Source: an uncultured Bacteroides sp.
GTDB taxonomy: Bacteria > Bacteroidota > Bacteroidia > Bacteroidales > Bacteroidaceae
Length of the DNA: 64,000 nucleotides
NCBI RefSeq assembly: GCF_963677685.1
Contig: NZ_OY782186.1
Location: forward strand, 1,736,001-1,800,000
Direction of reading: 5' to 3'
The stretch's first letter is position 1. Each line of letters opens with the position of its first letter. This document shows positions 16,929 to 28,300 of the stretch, piece by piece. The notes below the pieces were generated by a model. The model ran no database searches and was not told the DNA's origin. It was given only the letters and a program-made list of their open reading frames with translations. Made by a program: the position numbers and the translations under genes.

Positions 16929-17744
16929 TTAAGAGTGAAACGATTGGATAATGTCCAATAAAGCTTGATGAATCTTACCGTTTGTGGCAAGTACTTCATT
17001 TCCTGAATAGAATGAATCTTCGTTAGAGAAATCTGTAATTTGTCCTCCGGCGTTCTTTAGGATGATAGAACCTGCTGCTACATCCCATGGTCCCAAAAAC
17101 TGTTCAATACGAGCTTCAAACCTTCCGGCAGCAACGTAACAGAGTTCTGCGGCAGCAGAGCCTTGAATACGTGTACCACCTACTTTCCCGTAGAGTGTAT
17201 GTATTAGATGATCAGCCATTGGTTTATAGGCATTGAAGTTGTAAGGCAACCCTAATTCAATAAAAGCATCGTTGAGAGAAGTGACTTCAGATACCCGTAT
17301 TTCTTTCTCATCCAAGTAAGAGGGAGCGCCTTTGTAGGTATAAAAGCATTCATTGCGGCATACCTCGTATACTACGCCCAAAAGTATTTCTTCTCGGTTT
17401 CTCAGAGCAATACTTACACAATATGGAGCATTGTCATGAATGAAATTGGTAGTCCCATCCAGCGGATCAACAACCCAGCAATACTCTTCGTCTTTGAGCG
17501 TTGCAGAGCCTTCTTCAGCGATAAATCCAGCTTTAGGGAGCAAAGCCGAGAGTTGAGATATTAAGCGTCTTTCTGATTCTTTGTCCACATATGACACATA
17601 GTCATGACTGTTTTTTTCTTCTACACGTTCACGTTTAAACTTTTGTCTTTCCTCTTTTAAAAAAGTTCCTCCTTCGATAGCTATTCTACGTACATCTGCT
17701 GTTATTTGTGCTAAATTCAAATAATCTATGGTGTTTTGGCTCAT
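16929..17744 (-). CDS. Inositol monophosphatase-family enzyme
   Basis: Protein of 271 residues with the metal-dependent sugar-phosphatase fold. Metal-binding motifs are GFIAEEGSA, WVVDPLDGTTNF (DPxDGTxNF) and GPWDVAAGSIILKNAGG (WDxxAG). This is the IMPase/SuhB/CysQ superfamily; the substrate may be inositol phosphate, 3'-phosphoadenosine-5'-phosphate or another small phosphate ester. The WVVDPLDGTTNF and CVSIAL arrangement is closest to SuhB-type enzymes, but no neighbour specifies the substrate. Confidence 0.9.
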   Translation of the reverse strand: MSQNTIDYLNLAQITADVRRIAIEGGTFLKEERQKFKRERVEEKNSHDYVSYVDKESERRLISQLSALLPKAGFIAEEGSATLKDEEYCWVVDPLDGTTNFIHDNAPYCVSIALRNREEILLGVVYEVCRNECFYTYKGAPSYLDEKEIRVSEVTSLNDAFIELGLPYNFNAYKPMADHLIHTLYGKVGGTRIQGSAAAELCYVAAGRFEARIEQFLGPWDVAAGSIILKNAGGQITDFSNEDSFYSGNEVLATNGKIHQALLDIIQSFHS

Positions 17745-17922
17745 TTTTGGTTCTTTGTTTTCGATTCATTATGTGATAGGCAATAATAACACTATTTATA
17801 TTGAATCTGTTTATAGGCGAAAATTAATTGATTTTTCAGTAGTGTGCAAGCTTCTGTTTGGATATTGTTCTTTTTTCTTGAAAAAAGAGAAGCAAAAGTG
17901 TATTCCCTTTAGATTAATTTAT

Positions 17923-17930
17923 TACATTTG
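17923..17930 (+). promoter_or_regulatory. Promoter -7 box for the DUF2007 gene
   Basis: TACATTTG, exact TAnnTTTG match, 32 nt upstream of the ATG at 17963. No good -33 match at the usual 19-21 nt spacing. Confidence 0.45.
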
Positions 17931-17962
17931 TTAGCTATGAAATAACTATAATCTGCTAATTT

Positions 17963-18421
17963 ATGAAAACAGTTAGATTAACGACTTGCGAAAATGCAAT
18001 ACAGGCTCATTTACTTCAAGGAGCTTTGGAGAATGAAGGGATAAAATCTATTCTCCATAATGAGAACTTTTCGACTTTACTTCCGGGGTATGCAAATATA
18101 ATGGGAGCAGGTGTGCAGGTACTGGTGATGGAAAATGATTTGGAGGAGAGTCTACAAGTCTTAAGTCGCAATATTCCTCAAGAAAAGAAATATTGCCCTT
18201 TTTGTGGTTCTGAAAAGATCTCTACTTCATTAGGAAAACTTAAAATTTCAAAGATATTCTTTTCGCTTCTTTCTGCTTTAGGTGGAACACCTTTGGGAAA
18301 TATACGGACAGTTTATAAATGCGGAAATTGTCAGAAAGAATTTGATGTTCCTGAAGAGTCTCCTCTTACGAGTCAACAAGAAGAGGTTCAACCAAATAAT
18401 CTGCAAAATCAGAAACTGTAG
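17963..18421 (+). CDS. DUF2007 protein with zinc-ribbon-like region
   Basis: Protein of 152 residues. The N-terminal part (about 1-75) has the DUF2007 pattern ENAIQAHLLQGALENEGIKS followed by PGYANIMGAGVQVLVMENDLEESLQVL, a putative signal-transducing fold. The C-terminal part has CPFCGSEKIS and later CGNCQKEF, two CxxC pairs forming a zinc ribbon, separated by a hydrophobic segment (ISKIFFSLLSALGGTP). Function unknown. It reads alone on the plus strand, 79 nt before the esterase gene. Confidence 0.85.
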   Translation: MKTVRLTTCENAIQAHLLQGALENEGIKSILHNENFSTLLPGYANIMGAGVQVLVMENDLEESLQVLSRNIPQEKKYCPFCGSEKISTSLGKLKISKIFFSLLSALGGTPLGNIRTVYKCGNCQKEFDVPEESPLTSQQEEVQPNNLQNQKL

Positions 18422-18499
18422 CAAGGCAAAAACGAGAAGCATTTCTGAAAAGCCTGAACCAATTAAATGATTGCTAACTAATAAAATAATAAAAATACG

Positions 18500-19318
18500 A
18501 TGTTGAGAAAAAAAATCTTTTTATTGACCTTATTCTGCTTGTCAATCTTTTCTGTACAGGCAGCCAAAGTGGATACGTTGATGGTTAATAGTCCGTCAAT
18601 GAATAAAAAAGTTAAAGTCGTGGTTATTACTCCTGATACTGCATTGGGACAGAATGCAACGGATTGTCCGGTTGTCTATCTTTTGCATGGTTACAGCGGA
18701 AATGCTTTTTCATGGATTGACTTGAAGCCAGATCTACCTGAAATAGCTGATAAGAAAGGTTTCATATTTGTTTGCCCGGATGCTAAGAATAGCTGGTATT
18801 GGGATAGCCCAAAGAATCCGTCGTATCGGTATGAGACATTTGTTTCTTCAGAATTGGTCTCTTATATTGATAGCCATTATAAAACACGTGCAGATCGTAG
18901 CGGACGTGCTATCACTGGATTGAGCATGGGGGGGCATGGCGCTTTGTGGTTGGCTTTCCGTCATAAGGATGTTTTTGGAGCTGCAGGTAGTACTAGTGGA
19001 GGAGTAGACATCCGTCCTTTCCCTACAAATTGGGAGATTAGAGATCAATTAGGTGAATTTGCAGCCAATAAAAAATCATGGGATGAGCATGCCGTTGTTA
19101 ATCAGATTGATAATATTCAACCAGGTGATCTTGCTCTTATTATTGATTGCGGTGAATCTGATTTCTTTTTAAATGTGAATAAAGATCTGCATGAACGTTT
19201 GTTAGCACATCATATTGGTCATGATTTTATCACTCGGCCGGGAGTACATAATGCTGCTTACTGGAGAAATTCTATTGACTATCAAATTTTATTTTTTAGT
19301 AAGTTTTTTGCTCACTAA
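18500..19318 (+). CDS. Secreted alpha/beta-hydrolase esterase
   Basis: Protein of 272 residues in the esterase-D/feruloyl-esterase family. Signal peptide MLRKKIFLLTLFCLSIFSVQA; oxyanion region VVYLLHGYSGNAFSW; nucleophile GLSMGG (Ser142); acid in DCGESDFF; catalytic His in RPGVHNAAYW. Relatives remove acetyl or hydroxycinnamoyl groups from plant glycans. It is convergent with the HTCS regulator gene of the polysaccharide locus, so it may join that system even though it is outside the main operon. Confidence 0.88.
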   Translation: MLRKKIFLLTLFCLSIFSVQAAKVDTLMVNSPSMNKKVKVVVITPDTALGQNATDCPVVYLLHGYSGNAFSWIDLKPDLPEIADKKGFIFVCPDAKNSWYWDSPKNPSYRYETFVSSELVSYIDSHYKTRADRSGRAITGLSMGGHGALWLAFRHKDVFGAAGSTSGGVDIRPFPTNWEIRDQLGEFAANKKSWDEHAVVNQIDNIQPGDLALIIDCGESDFFLNVNKDLHERLLAHHIGHDFITRPGVHNAAYWRNSIDYQILFFSKFFAH

Positions 19319-19321
19319 AAA

Positions 19322-19364
19322 AGAAGCTCGCGATCCCATTAAGTGATGGTTTCGCGAGTTTCTT
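19322..19364. terminator. Convergent hairpin terminator
   Basis: Stem 19324-19333 (AAGCTCGCGA) pairs with 19352-19361 (TCGCGAGTTT side), with two further C-G pairs after a small bulge. It lies between the esterase (end 19318) and the HTCS gene, whose TAA stop (19339-19341) is inside the loop. T-runs flank both sides. Confidence 0.7.
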
Positions 19365-22300
19365 GACCCTTCGTGCCGTTTTTATACTCACTTGGTGAAA
19401 CTCCAAAATGTTTTTTGAAACTGACAGAGAAATGAGAAAGTGTTGTAAAGCCTGTCATGTCTGCTATCTCTGAAATTGTATATTTACTTTCTGAAATTAG
19501 TTCTATAGCTCGGTTTAACTTGTAGGTCTTGAAAAAGATACTTGGATTTTCACCAGTCAATCCTTTTACTTTATAGTAGAATTTGGTGCGCGACATTTTT
19601 AATAATGAAGTCATGCGTGCAATATCTAATTCAGTATTGGATAGTTCTACTTCCATCAGATGGTAAAGATCTGTCATGAATGCATTATCATGAGGAGTGA
19701 GAATGTTCTCTGATATGTTCTTTGTCTGAGTATTATTTCCTAATATGTTACGAATTTTTTCTCTGTTCTTTAGCTGTGATTTAATAAGGGCTAACAGATA
19801 TTCAGGATCAAATGGCTTGGTAACATAAGCATCAGCTCCTGTATTTAATCCTTCTACCTGATTTACAACTGTTGCTTTAGCTGTTACTAAAATTATAGGT
19901 ATATGGCAGAGCTGTAAGTTCTCTTTTACTTGGCGGCAAAGTTGATAACCATCTATACCAGGCATAACAATATCACTTAGAATTAAATCTGGTGATTCGT
20001 CATTGATGGCTTTCAGTGCACTATTTACATCAAAACGACTGATGACTTTATAATGAGGCGATAATAAAACGGTGAGATAGTGAACCACTTCAGTATCGTC
20101 ATCTACGACTAACAACGTTTGTAGTCCTTTATTTTGATTGACCGATTCATGAATGGAGAATTCTGTGTTGTTAGACAATGGGAAAATGCCTTCTTGCTTT
20201 TCTATTTGTTCCGAACGTTCTTCTTCCGGATAAGAAACGTCGTTTATAGGTAGTATAAGAGTGAAAATAGCTCCATTCCCTTCTGTTCGATTACCTGCCT
20301 TTAAATATCCATGATGTAATTCAGCTAGACTGCGTGCATAGTATAAGCCGATACCGGTACCCCAGTTATAGACTCCTTCCGAATGATTCTCTATTTGATA
20401 ATATCTTATAAAAATCTTTTCTAATTGCTTTTCGGGGATACCATCGCCTGTGTCGGCAATCGTTATTTTGATGTATTGTGCATCTTTATCTTTCTCCGTT
20501 AATTCAACTAATTTATTAGCATCTTCGTGTGTAATAAGATCAAATATAATATCTATCCTACCACCTGTAGGAGTGAATTTTAGTGCGTTTGATAGTAGAT
20601 TATTTATAATTTTATCAATTTTATCTTCATCTAGCCACATGATCAGGGTGTCCTCTAGACCATAAGTATTGAGGGTGATACCCTTATTCTTGGCATTTAT
20701 CATGAATACATTGACTAGCTCTTGCAAAATAGAGATAATATCTATTCGCTTAACTTTTAATTGTAAAGTGTCATTTTCCAATTTATTAAAATCCATCAAT
20801 TGATTGACAAGCTTTAGCATTCGATTGACACTTCGTTGTATAATGTGTAAGAGAGGTTTGTTTTCTTCATTAATATTGGGAGTGTTACAAAGTTGAGTGA
20901 GAGGTGCAGAAATCATAGTAAGTGGAGTGCGAAATTCATGAGATATATTGGCAAAGAAACTCATATTCATTTTATTGATTCTTTGTTCTTGTTCTTTCTC
21001 GTGTTCGGCTCTTAATGTTGCTTCTTTCTCTGTTTTAATACGCAACCAAGAAGTAAACAATAAATAAATGATTCCTATTATGATACTTAGGTAAATACAA
21101 TAGGCCCACCAGGATTTCCATGGTGCTGAGGTTACTATGATTGGAATGGAGTTCTCTGCTTCAACGATGCTCTTGTCGTTATTGGTCACTTTAACCTTAA
21201 AGATATATTTTCCTGCAGGTAAATTGGCATAGTATGCTTCATTTTTATTGCGGGAGTCAATCCAAAATTTATCTAACCCTTCTAGTTTATAATAGTAGTG
21301 AGTTTTTTCGTATTCGCAATAATCGAGAGCCGAGAATGAGATACTAAAGCTGTTCTGATTATACTTTAGATGAATATCAGGCCTATGCGAAAGATGTTTG
21401 CTAATGCATCCATTCTTTTTGGGATGTGTCAATTTATTGTGTATTTTCAGATCTTCAAACAATAGAGGTATCTCTCGTTTAACATTTACATCTATCGGAT
21501 TAAAGAAAGTAAGTCCATGTGTTCCTCCAAATACTAAAGTGCCATCAGGCAAGCGGCATGAAGATCGGTCATAGAATTGATTCCCACCAATGCCGTCTGC
21601 TGCATAATAAGTTGTAAATTGCTTTATGGTGCGGTCATATCTGCATAAACCATATTGTGTGCTAACCCAAATGTTTCCTTGTAAATCTTCTTCAATACTG
21701 CAAATGTCTGAGCATGGTGTACCTGGTATTGGTTGTAACCTTTTGCTAGAAGGAGAGTAAAGCATTAATCCATTTCCTACTGTTCCGACCCAAACGTCTG
21801 AATGTGTATCTTCGTATAAGATAACGGGAATAAATTTTGAACGTATAATACTTTGTTTTATATCTTTTTGAGGTATCATGATCCGCTTTATATCCCATGT
21901 ATCAGGATTAATATGATGAAGGTCTTGCCCAAAAGAAGCTACTATAATATCACCATTGGAGAGCTCTTTTATTGTAGGTGTAAAGCAGTACCATTTAGGA
22001 TATAGTTGAAGACTTTTAAATGTAGACTCGTTCTCTTTTAATGCATAAATTGTTTCGCTATAATTCCCAACCCATATTGTTTTGTTAATATCCTGAGTTA
22101 TGGACATAGGAGCAAATATCGAATACGTATTTTCTATTTTTAATGTTCTGTTTTGGTATCTGCATTTTATGATTTTATGAGAAGTCGTACACAATAGCCA
22201 TATTGTGTTACTGGGATCAATGAAGATGTGTCCTACATCAAGACTTTCATTTTCCTCTTTAATATATTTATGTAGATCAATTTTGTTTATCTTTTGTTTT

Positions 22301-23442
22301 TCCAAATCATATATATAAATACCGTCCATGAGAGTTGATATCCATAGATGTTTATCTTTATCAACGGCCACAGCTACTACTGATTTATTCTCAATAACGG
22401 AGCGTAAATAGTTGTTGTTATTAAAACGTTTTTTATAATTATAGCGTACTACATAGCCTTGATCTACCGAACCGATCCATAAATTTTTTTGTGAATCGGT
22501 AAACATCTTATTTATCTTGAAATGTGGAACTTCAAAAGGAAAACCATTTTTTCCTTGACGAATCACGCTTCCTTCAATATAGTTATATATAAACATGCCT
22601 TCTTGGGTGTTGATGAGCAGGCTGTTGTTATTATAAGGATGTATGTAGTTAATAGAAGATTGTGATAAAATTGGGTGCTTACGGATTACAGCGGGAACTT
22701 CCGTATACTTTCGGATACGCGTATTAAATATTTCGATGTTGTTTTTACTGGCAAGCCATAATTCTCCATTATTATGCATATATGAATAGGTGATATTTTG
22801 CTTTGTTGGAATGGAATCCTTAAGCTCCATGGTAGACGAATCATAGCGGCGAATGGCAAGAGGATTGATAGCCCATAAATCATTGGAATTATCTATGTAG
22901 CATTTCTGATTAAATGTTCGTTGAGGATCAAAGATAGGAATCAGGCAGTCCAGCTGTTTCGTCTTAGGATTGTATGCGCATAGATGTACTACCATATTTA
23001 AAAAAATCCTACCTTCTTTGTTCTCTAGAAATTGAACTCCATTCTGATTGGCTATGTTTAATGGTATTGCTTTAAAATTATCTTTATCGGTATATTGGCA
23101 CATTCCGTTTACTGTTGCTATCCATAATCTATTCTGGGAATCTCGAAAGATGTCTTGTATTTGATTGTCGGGTAAATCGGTCGAATCGTCCGTGCAAAAA
23201 TACTGGTGATACTCGTGCACCGTACATTTATTAAGTCCTCGAAATGTTCCAATCCAAATGTGCCCTTGAGCATCTTCAGCAAAACTGGATATCTTTTGAT
23301 TGGATATATCACTGGCAATGACAGGGCTAATTTCTATTTTCCCAGGCTCTTCCATCTGCTCTTTTGAAGTGCATGAGCAAAACAATAACAGATAAAATGA
23401 GAGCATAAGGAAAGCAAGGTTTTTTTTCATAGTGTTTTTCAT
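19339..23442 (-). CDS. Hybrid two-component system regulator (HTCS)
   Basis: Fused sensor-regulator of 1367 residues. Order: lipoprotein-like signal (LLFCSC, residues about 19-24); two beta-propellers of Reg_prop repeats (about 45-660, many WIGT/WVGT/WVST units); Y_Y_Y domain (about 700-770; YYYKLEGLDKFWIDS); membrane helix near 780-800; HisKA with the H-box SHEFRTPL (His near 834); HATPase (DTGDGIPEKQLEKIF, GTGIGLYYARSLAELHHG); receiver with DDD and phospho-acceptor LSDIVMPGIDG (near 1157); AraC-type helix-turn-helix at the end (ISEIADMTGFTTLSHFSVSFKKHFGVSPSEY). Such proteins sense an oligosaccharide in the periplasm and activate the adjacent SusCD operon. It is divergent from that operon, and a good promoter lies upstream. 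Confidence 0.95.
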   Translation of the reverse strand: MKNTMKKNLAFLMLSFYLLLFCSCTSKEQMEEPGKIEISPVIASDISNQKISSFAEDAQGHIWIGTFRGLNKCTVHEYHQYFCTDDSTDLPDNQIQDIFRDSQNRLWIATVNGMCQYTDKDNFKAIPLNIANQNGVQFLENKEGRIFLNMVVHLCAYNPKTKQLDCLIPIFDPQRTFNQKCYIDNSNDLWAINPLAIRRYDSSTMELKDSIPTKQNITYSYMHNNGELWLASKNNIEIFNTRIRKYTEVPAVIRKHPILSQSSINYIHPYNNNSLLINTQEGMFIYNYIEGSVIRQGKNGFPFEVPHFKINKMFTDSQKNLWIGSVDQGYVVRYNYKKRFNNNNYLRSVIENKSVVAVAVDKDKHLWISTLMDGIYIYDLEKQKINKIDLHKYIKEENESLDVGHIFIDPSNTIWLLCTTSHKIIKCRYQNRTLKIENTYSIFAPMSITQDINKTIWVGNYSETIYALKENESTFKSLQLYPKWYCFTPTIKELSNGDIIVASFGQDLHHINPDTWDIKRIMIPQKDIKQSIIRSKFIPVILYEDTHSDVWVGTVGNGLMLYSPSSKRLQPIPGTPCSDICSIEEDLQGNIWVSTQYGLCRYDRTIKQFTTYYAADGIGGNQFYDRSSCRLPDGTLVFGGTHGLTFFNPIDVNVKREIPLLFEDLKIHNKLTHPKKNGCISKHLSHRPDIHLKYNQNSFSISFSALDYCEYEKTHYYYKLEGLDKFWIDSRNKNEAYYANLPAGKYIFKVKVTNNDKSIVEAENSIPIIVTSAPWKSWWAYCIYLSIIIGIIYLLFTSWLRIKTEKEATLRAEHEKEQEQRINKMNMSFFANISHEFRTPLTMISAPLTQLCNTPNINEENKPLLHIIQRSVNRMLKLVNQLMDFNKLENDTLQLKVKRIDIISILQELVNVFMINAKNKGITLNTYGLEDTLIMWLDEDKIDKIINNLLSNALKFTPTGGRIDIIFDLITHEDANKLVELTEKDKDAQYIKITIADTGDGIPEKQLEKIFIRYYQIENHSEGVYNWGTGIGLYYARSLAELHHGYLKAGNRTEGNGAIFTLILPINDVSYPEEERSEQIEKQEGIFPLSNNTEFSIHESVNQNKGLQTLLVVDDDTEVVHYLTVLLSPHYKVISRFDVNSALKAINDESPDLILSDIVMPGIDGYQLCRQVKENLQLCHIPIILVTAKATVVNQVEGLNTGADAYVTKPFDPEYLLALIKSQLKNREKIRNILGNNTQTKNISENILTPHDNAFMTDLYHLMEVELSNTELDIARMTSLLKMSRTKFYYKVKGLTGENPSIFFKTYKLNRAIELISESKYTISEIADMTGFTTLSHFSVSFKKHFGVSPSEYKNGTKGQETRETIT

Positions 23443-23458
23443 GCTTTTCTGAACTGTA

Positions 23459-23489
23459 CAAATGTAGTGAGAACTAGGTTATAGACAAA
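23459..23489 (-). promoter_or_regulatory. Promoter of the HTCS gene
   Basis: Minus strand TTTG (23489-23486), 19-nt spacer, then TACATTTG (23466-23459). This is a full match to the Bacteroides -33/-7 promoter. Transcription would start about 10-20 nt before the ATGs at 23442 and 23430. Confidence 0.75.
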
Positions 23490-23676
23490 ACTATTTTTAA
23501 TTAATAGAAGGTGAAACTCTGTTTTACAGCAGGTTATGACTAAATAGAAAAGCTTTTGAACAAATAGAAAAGGTTGGATAAACATCTGGGAAAGCTTTTC
23601 ATACTTATGGAGAAGTTATCTCTTTAGTAAAGTCGTAATATTGCCGATAGTTAAAATTAAAACTCTAATACATATT

Positions 23677-25332
23677 ATGAAAAGGTATACTCTATCTGTT
23701 GTAATCTTCATTTTTTTATTTTTTGTTTCTTGCAGTGAAATACTTACTGCGAGTAAGCAATCAAGAAAAGATGAAATTAATAAAGTACTTGCTTCCTCCG
23801 AAATTGCAATCACTCAAACTGAGTCGGGTAAGGTCGGCGGTTATTTCTTTAATGGAGTCTATATTTATAAAGGTATTCCTTATGCTAAAGCCGAACGCTT
23901 TATGCCCCCTGTTGCTCCTGATAAATGGAGTGGAGTACGTAGTTCCAGAGCATATGGTCCCACTTGTCCTCAGGGCAAGCGAATTGGATGGTATTCTGAT
24001 GAACAGGCATTTGCATTTAATTGGGATGATGGTTATCCAGGGGAGGACTGCTTACGGGTAAATATCTGGAGTAAAGGTATCAATGATGGGAAGAAGCGCC
24101 CTGTAATGGTTTGGTTACATGGAGGAGGTTATTCTGCAGGTTCGGGACAAGAATTACCTTCGTATGATGGTACAAATTTAGCACGAAAAGGTGATGTTGT
24201 TGTCGTTTCTCTTAATCACCGACTCAATGTTTTAGGCTTTTTGGATTTGTCTGCTTACGGACAAAAGTATGCTAAATCCGGAAATGTCGGATTGTTAGAT
24301 ATAGTGGCATCGCTTAAATGGATAAAGAAGAACATCGCTTCATTTGGAGGAGATCCTTCTAATATTACCATTTTTGGCCAGTCTGGTGGAGGTGGTAAGG
24401 TTTCAACTTTATTAAATACTCCTTCTGCACAGGGGTTTTTTCAAAAAGCCATAGTAGAAAGTGGATCGATGCTACGTACGATGGAAGCTAAATATTCTCG
24501 TCGAATAGGTACGAGAGTTGTCGAAAAACTAGGATTGAATCCTTCACGAATTGATGAAATACAGAAAGTGCCTTATGAAAAAATTCTTGCAGCCGGAGAG
24601 GCGGCTATAGTTGAAGTGCGAAAGGAAGCTGACAAAGAAGGCTTTTCATCTTTTATTTTTGGCTGGGCACCCACAGTTGATGGTGATGTGTTACCTTGTC
24701 AACCTTTTGATCCTCAAGCTCCTGAGCAAGCTAAAGATATTCCAATGCTGATTGGAACCACAAAACATGAATTTACCACAAGCACTTATGTTCCTGAATT
24801 TCGTGATATAACAAAGGATCAAGCTATAAGTATTCTGAAGAAAAAATATGGAGATCGTACAGATGAATTTCTAAAAGCTTTTGAAAAAGCTTATCCTGAT
24901 TATCAACCTAAAGATTTGATTGATGTGGACTTTATCTTTCGTCCGAGTGCAGTAGCGCAGGCCAATTTAAAAGCTGCTCAACAAGGTGCGCCGGTTTATA
25001 TGTATTTGTTTACTTGGGAATCTCCTATATTAAATGGTCTGTTTCGTAGTACTCACTGTATGGAGATACCATTTGTTTTTAATAATGCGCAACTTCATGC
25101 TACAATGACGGGAGGAGGAGAAGAAGCACAGAAATTAGCAACTATAATGAGCTCTGCGTGGGTAAATTTTGCACGTACAGGAAATCCCAATACGGATGAT
25201 TTGCCTAATTGGGAGCCATATACTCCGGAAAAAGGTGCTACCATGTTTTTTAATAATAAATGTGAAATGAAATATCATCACGATAAGGAATTATTAGATA
25301 TTGTGATGAATTATCCTGTACGTGGCTTTTAA
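23677..25332 (+). CDS. Type-B carboxylesterase lipoprotein
   Basis: Protein of 551 residues of the carboxylesterase/lipase (type B, cholinesterase-like) family. The signal ends in a lipobox-like FFVSC, so it is probably a lipoprotein. Other features are the oxyanion loop VWLHGGGYSAGSG, the nucleophile motif FGQSGGGGKV (Ser236), an acid in KHEFTTSTY region and catalytic His in FRSTHCMEIPFVF. The frame continues upstream to 23641 with residues that do not fit a signal peptide, so ATG 23677 is used. It is the first gene of the SusCD operon, 44 nt before susC. Type-B esterases are not usual in these loci and suggest an ester-substituted glycan or glycoside. Confidence 0.9.
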   Translation: MKRYTLSVVIFIFLFFVSCSEILTASKQSRKDEINKVLASSEIAITQTESGKVGGYFFNGVYIYKGIPYAKAERFMPPVAPDKWSGVRSSRAYGPTCPQGKRIGWYSDEQAFAFNWDDGYPGEDCLRVNIWSKGINDGKKRPVMVWLHGGGYSAGSGQELPSYDGTNLARKGDVVVVSLNHRLNVLGFLDLSAYGQKYAKSGNVGLLDIVASLKWIKKNIASFGGDPSNITIFGQSGGGGKVSTLLNTPSAQGFFQKAIVESGSMLRTMEAKYSRRIGTRVVEKLGLNPSRIDEIQKVPYEKILAAGEAAIVEVRKEADKEGFSSFIFGWAPTVDGDVLPCQPFDPQAPEQAKDIPMLIGTTKHEFTTSTYVPEFRDITKDQAISILKKKYGDRTDEFLKAFEKAYPDYQPKDLIDVDFIFRPSAVAQANLKAAQQGAPVYMYLFTWESPILNGLFRSTHCMEIPFVFNNAQLHATMTGGGEEAQKLATIMSSAWVNFARTGNPNTDDLPNWEPYTPEKGATMFFNNKCEMKYHHDKELLDIVMNYPVRGF

Positions 25333-25376
25333 ATGATAAAATGGAACCTTTGTATTAATAATCTAATATTACTTAA

Positions 25377-28300
25377 ATGAAAAAAAGTATGAAAAACACT
25401 GAAACAAAAAGATGGATTGCATGGACATTTCTCCTCTTTTTACAAATCCCATTTCTATTTGCACAAGGGCAGATGAAAATATTTGGAAAAATAGTTGATC
25501 AAAGCAATGAGCCGATGATCGGAGTTAGTGTGCTTGAAAAAGGTACAAGTAATGGTACTATCACGGATCTTGATGGTAATTATGTTTTGACCATTAAAAG
25601 TAAGAGTACTATTGTTTATTCTTATATAGGCTATATTAGTCAAGAAAGGCTGATTTCTGTTGCTGGTGAACAGAATATTACTTTGAAAGAGGATACTAAA
25701 ACTCTGGAAGAAGTTGTGGTGGTGGGATACGGTGTGCAAAAGAAAAGTTCTGTGACAGGGGCTATATCGCAGGTTAAAGCCGAAGATATGCAAAATCGTA
25801 CGGTTAATAATGCGCAACAAGCATTGCAAGGAAAAACAGCAGGGGTACAAATCATTCAAACTTCTGCTGCTCCTGGATCATCACCGACTGTCCGCATAAG
25901 AGGTTACTCTTCCAATGCTTCTTCTAGTCCGTTGTATGTGGTTGATGGTATTCGTCTGTCGGATATATCGGGTATTGACCCTAATGATATAGCCTCAATG
26001 GAAGTTTTGAAAGATGCTGCATCTGCTGCAATATATGGTGCCGAAGCAGGTAATGGCGTAGTTTTGATCACGACAAAGAAAGGTAAATCTGGAGAAGGTA
26101 AAATAACTTATGATTTTCAATATGCAAGCCAATCTTTGGCACGTATTCCTAAAATGTTGAATTCTCAGCAGTATATTAATTACATGGTTGAAAGTAATAC
26201 ATTTACTGAAAACTATCTATTGGATAATTGGGATGGGAAAACTAGTACATCTTGGTCTGATGTTGCTTTCAATAATAGCCTTATGCAAAAGCATAATCTG
26301 GCTTTTACAGGTGGTGGCGATAGAGGAAATTATTATCTCTCTTTAACCTATTTAGATAATAATGGTATTGTAAAAGGTGATGCAGATACATATACTCGTA
26401 TGACAGCTACTATTAATGGTGAGTTTGAAATAAAAAAATGGCTTAAAGTTGGTACTACTAACCAAGTGGAAAAATATAATGTTCGTACTGTATCGTCGAA
26501 TAATGAATATGGTAGCTTGTTAACTTCTATTATGCAACTTGATCCACTTACCCCGGATACTTATACTTATGCCAATCTTCCTGATCACATGCTTACTGCT
26601 TTGAATGATGGAAAACACTTGTTGCAAGATGAAAATGGTAATTATTATTCTGTTTCTAAGTTTTTATCAGCAGAACAATATCATCCAATGATTATGAGAG
26701 ATAATAGCATTGGTAAAAATAGTGGTTTCAATGTACAGGGTTCTATTTATGGAAATTTCAACCCTATACCTGAACTAACAGTAACCTCTAGGCTTGGTTA
26801 TCGCTTATCTGGGACTCGGAATTCAAACACTTCTTTACCTTTCTATGGTAACTCTGTGCAGAGTAGAGATTATGTAGAACAAAATGCTCAATCTTCTACT
26901 ACGATCTATTATCAGTGGGAAAATTTCGCGAATTATCTTAAACGCTTTGGAGAGCATACTGTTTCAGGAATGCTTGGTATGTCTTATCAAGAATCTACAT
27001 ATGATTATGTTAAAGGTGGTTTGGCTGCTAACGGGGAAGATGCTTTGCTAAAGAATGATCCATTGTTTTATTTTCTGAATTATGCTTCTGCTTCTTCAAC
27101 TAAAAGTGTGGAAGGTGAAAAAACTCGTACGGCAAAATTATCTTATTTTGGGCGTATTGGTTACGATTATCATAATAGGTACATGCTGCAAGCTTCTTTA
27201 CGCGCAGATGCAGCAGATCTCTCACAATTACCTTCTACTAATCGTTGGGGATATTTTCCGGCTGTGTCTGCAGGCTGGGTAGTGTCTGAAGAAAGTTTTT
27301 TCCAACCGTTGAAAAATAAAATAAGTAGCTTGAAATTACGTGCTAGCTGGGGACAAAATGGTAGTCTTTCTGCTTTGAGTGGCTATCTCTATAGCACGGA
27401 TATGAAATCAAATGGTATTTATCCATTTACTTTGGGTAATACGTATGTTCCCGGTGCTAGACCCTCAACTATGGGTAATGATAATTTAAAATGGGAAACA
27501 TCGGAACAGATTGATTTAGGTTTTGATGCACGATTTTTGCGTGATCGCTTGACATTTTCTTTGGATTACTTTGATAAAAAAACGAAAGATTTATTGGTTT
27601 GGAACACTACTCCGTCATTATCGGTCGGAGGCAGCACCTCACCAATGAATGCAGGAAATGTGAGTAATAAAGGATGGGAATTTGAATTGGCGTGGAGAGA
27701 TCATATAGGTGATTTTAATTACAGCATACGTACTAACTTGGCTACTTTAAAAAATAAGGTAACATATATTGATCCATCTATAACGCGGATTGAGGGAACT
27801 AAATTTCATACTAAATATATAACTTATTTTGAAGAGGGATATCCTGTGTATTATTTCCGAGGGTATAAGTTTACAGGTATAGATGCTGCTACCGGTGAGC
27901 CGACTTTTGCTGATTTGGATGAAAGCGGAGGGCTTTCGGATGGAGATATGACAAATATTGGTAATGCAATTCCTGATTTTACTTATGGTATTACATTGGC
28001 GGCAGCTTGGAAAGGGTTTGATTTGACCGTTTTTGGAACGGGCTCTCATGGGAATGATATATTTAATTGTATTAATAGACCGGATTATAAATCTTCCAAT
28101 AAGCTGCGAGAAGTATTTTATGATAATCGTTGGACGGTAGATAATACTTCTGGTACAGTTCCTAGGGCGGGTGCAACATTAATCGATATATATCAGTTTT
28201 CTGATGCACTAGTTTTTAATGGATCATTCTTTAAAATTAAACAAATTCAATTAGGATATACTTTTCCAAAAAGTTTTCTGAGAAAGATTTTTGTTAATAA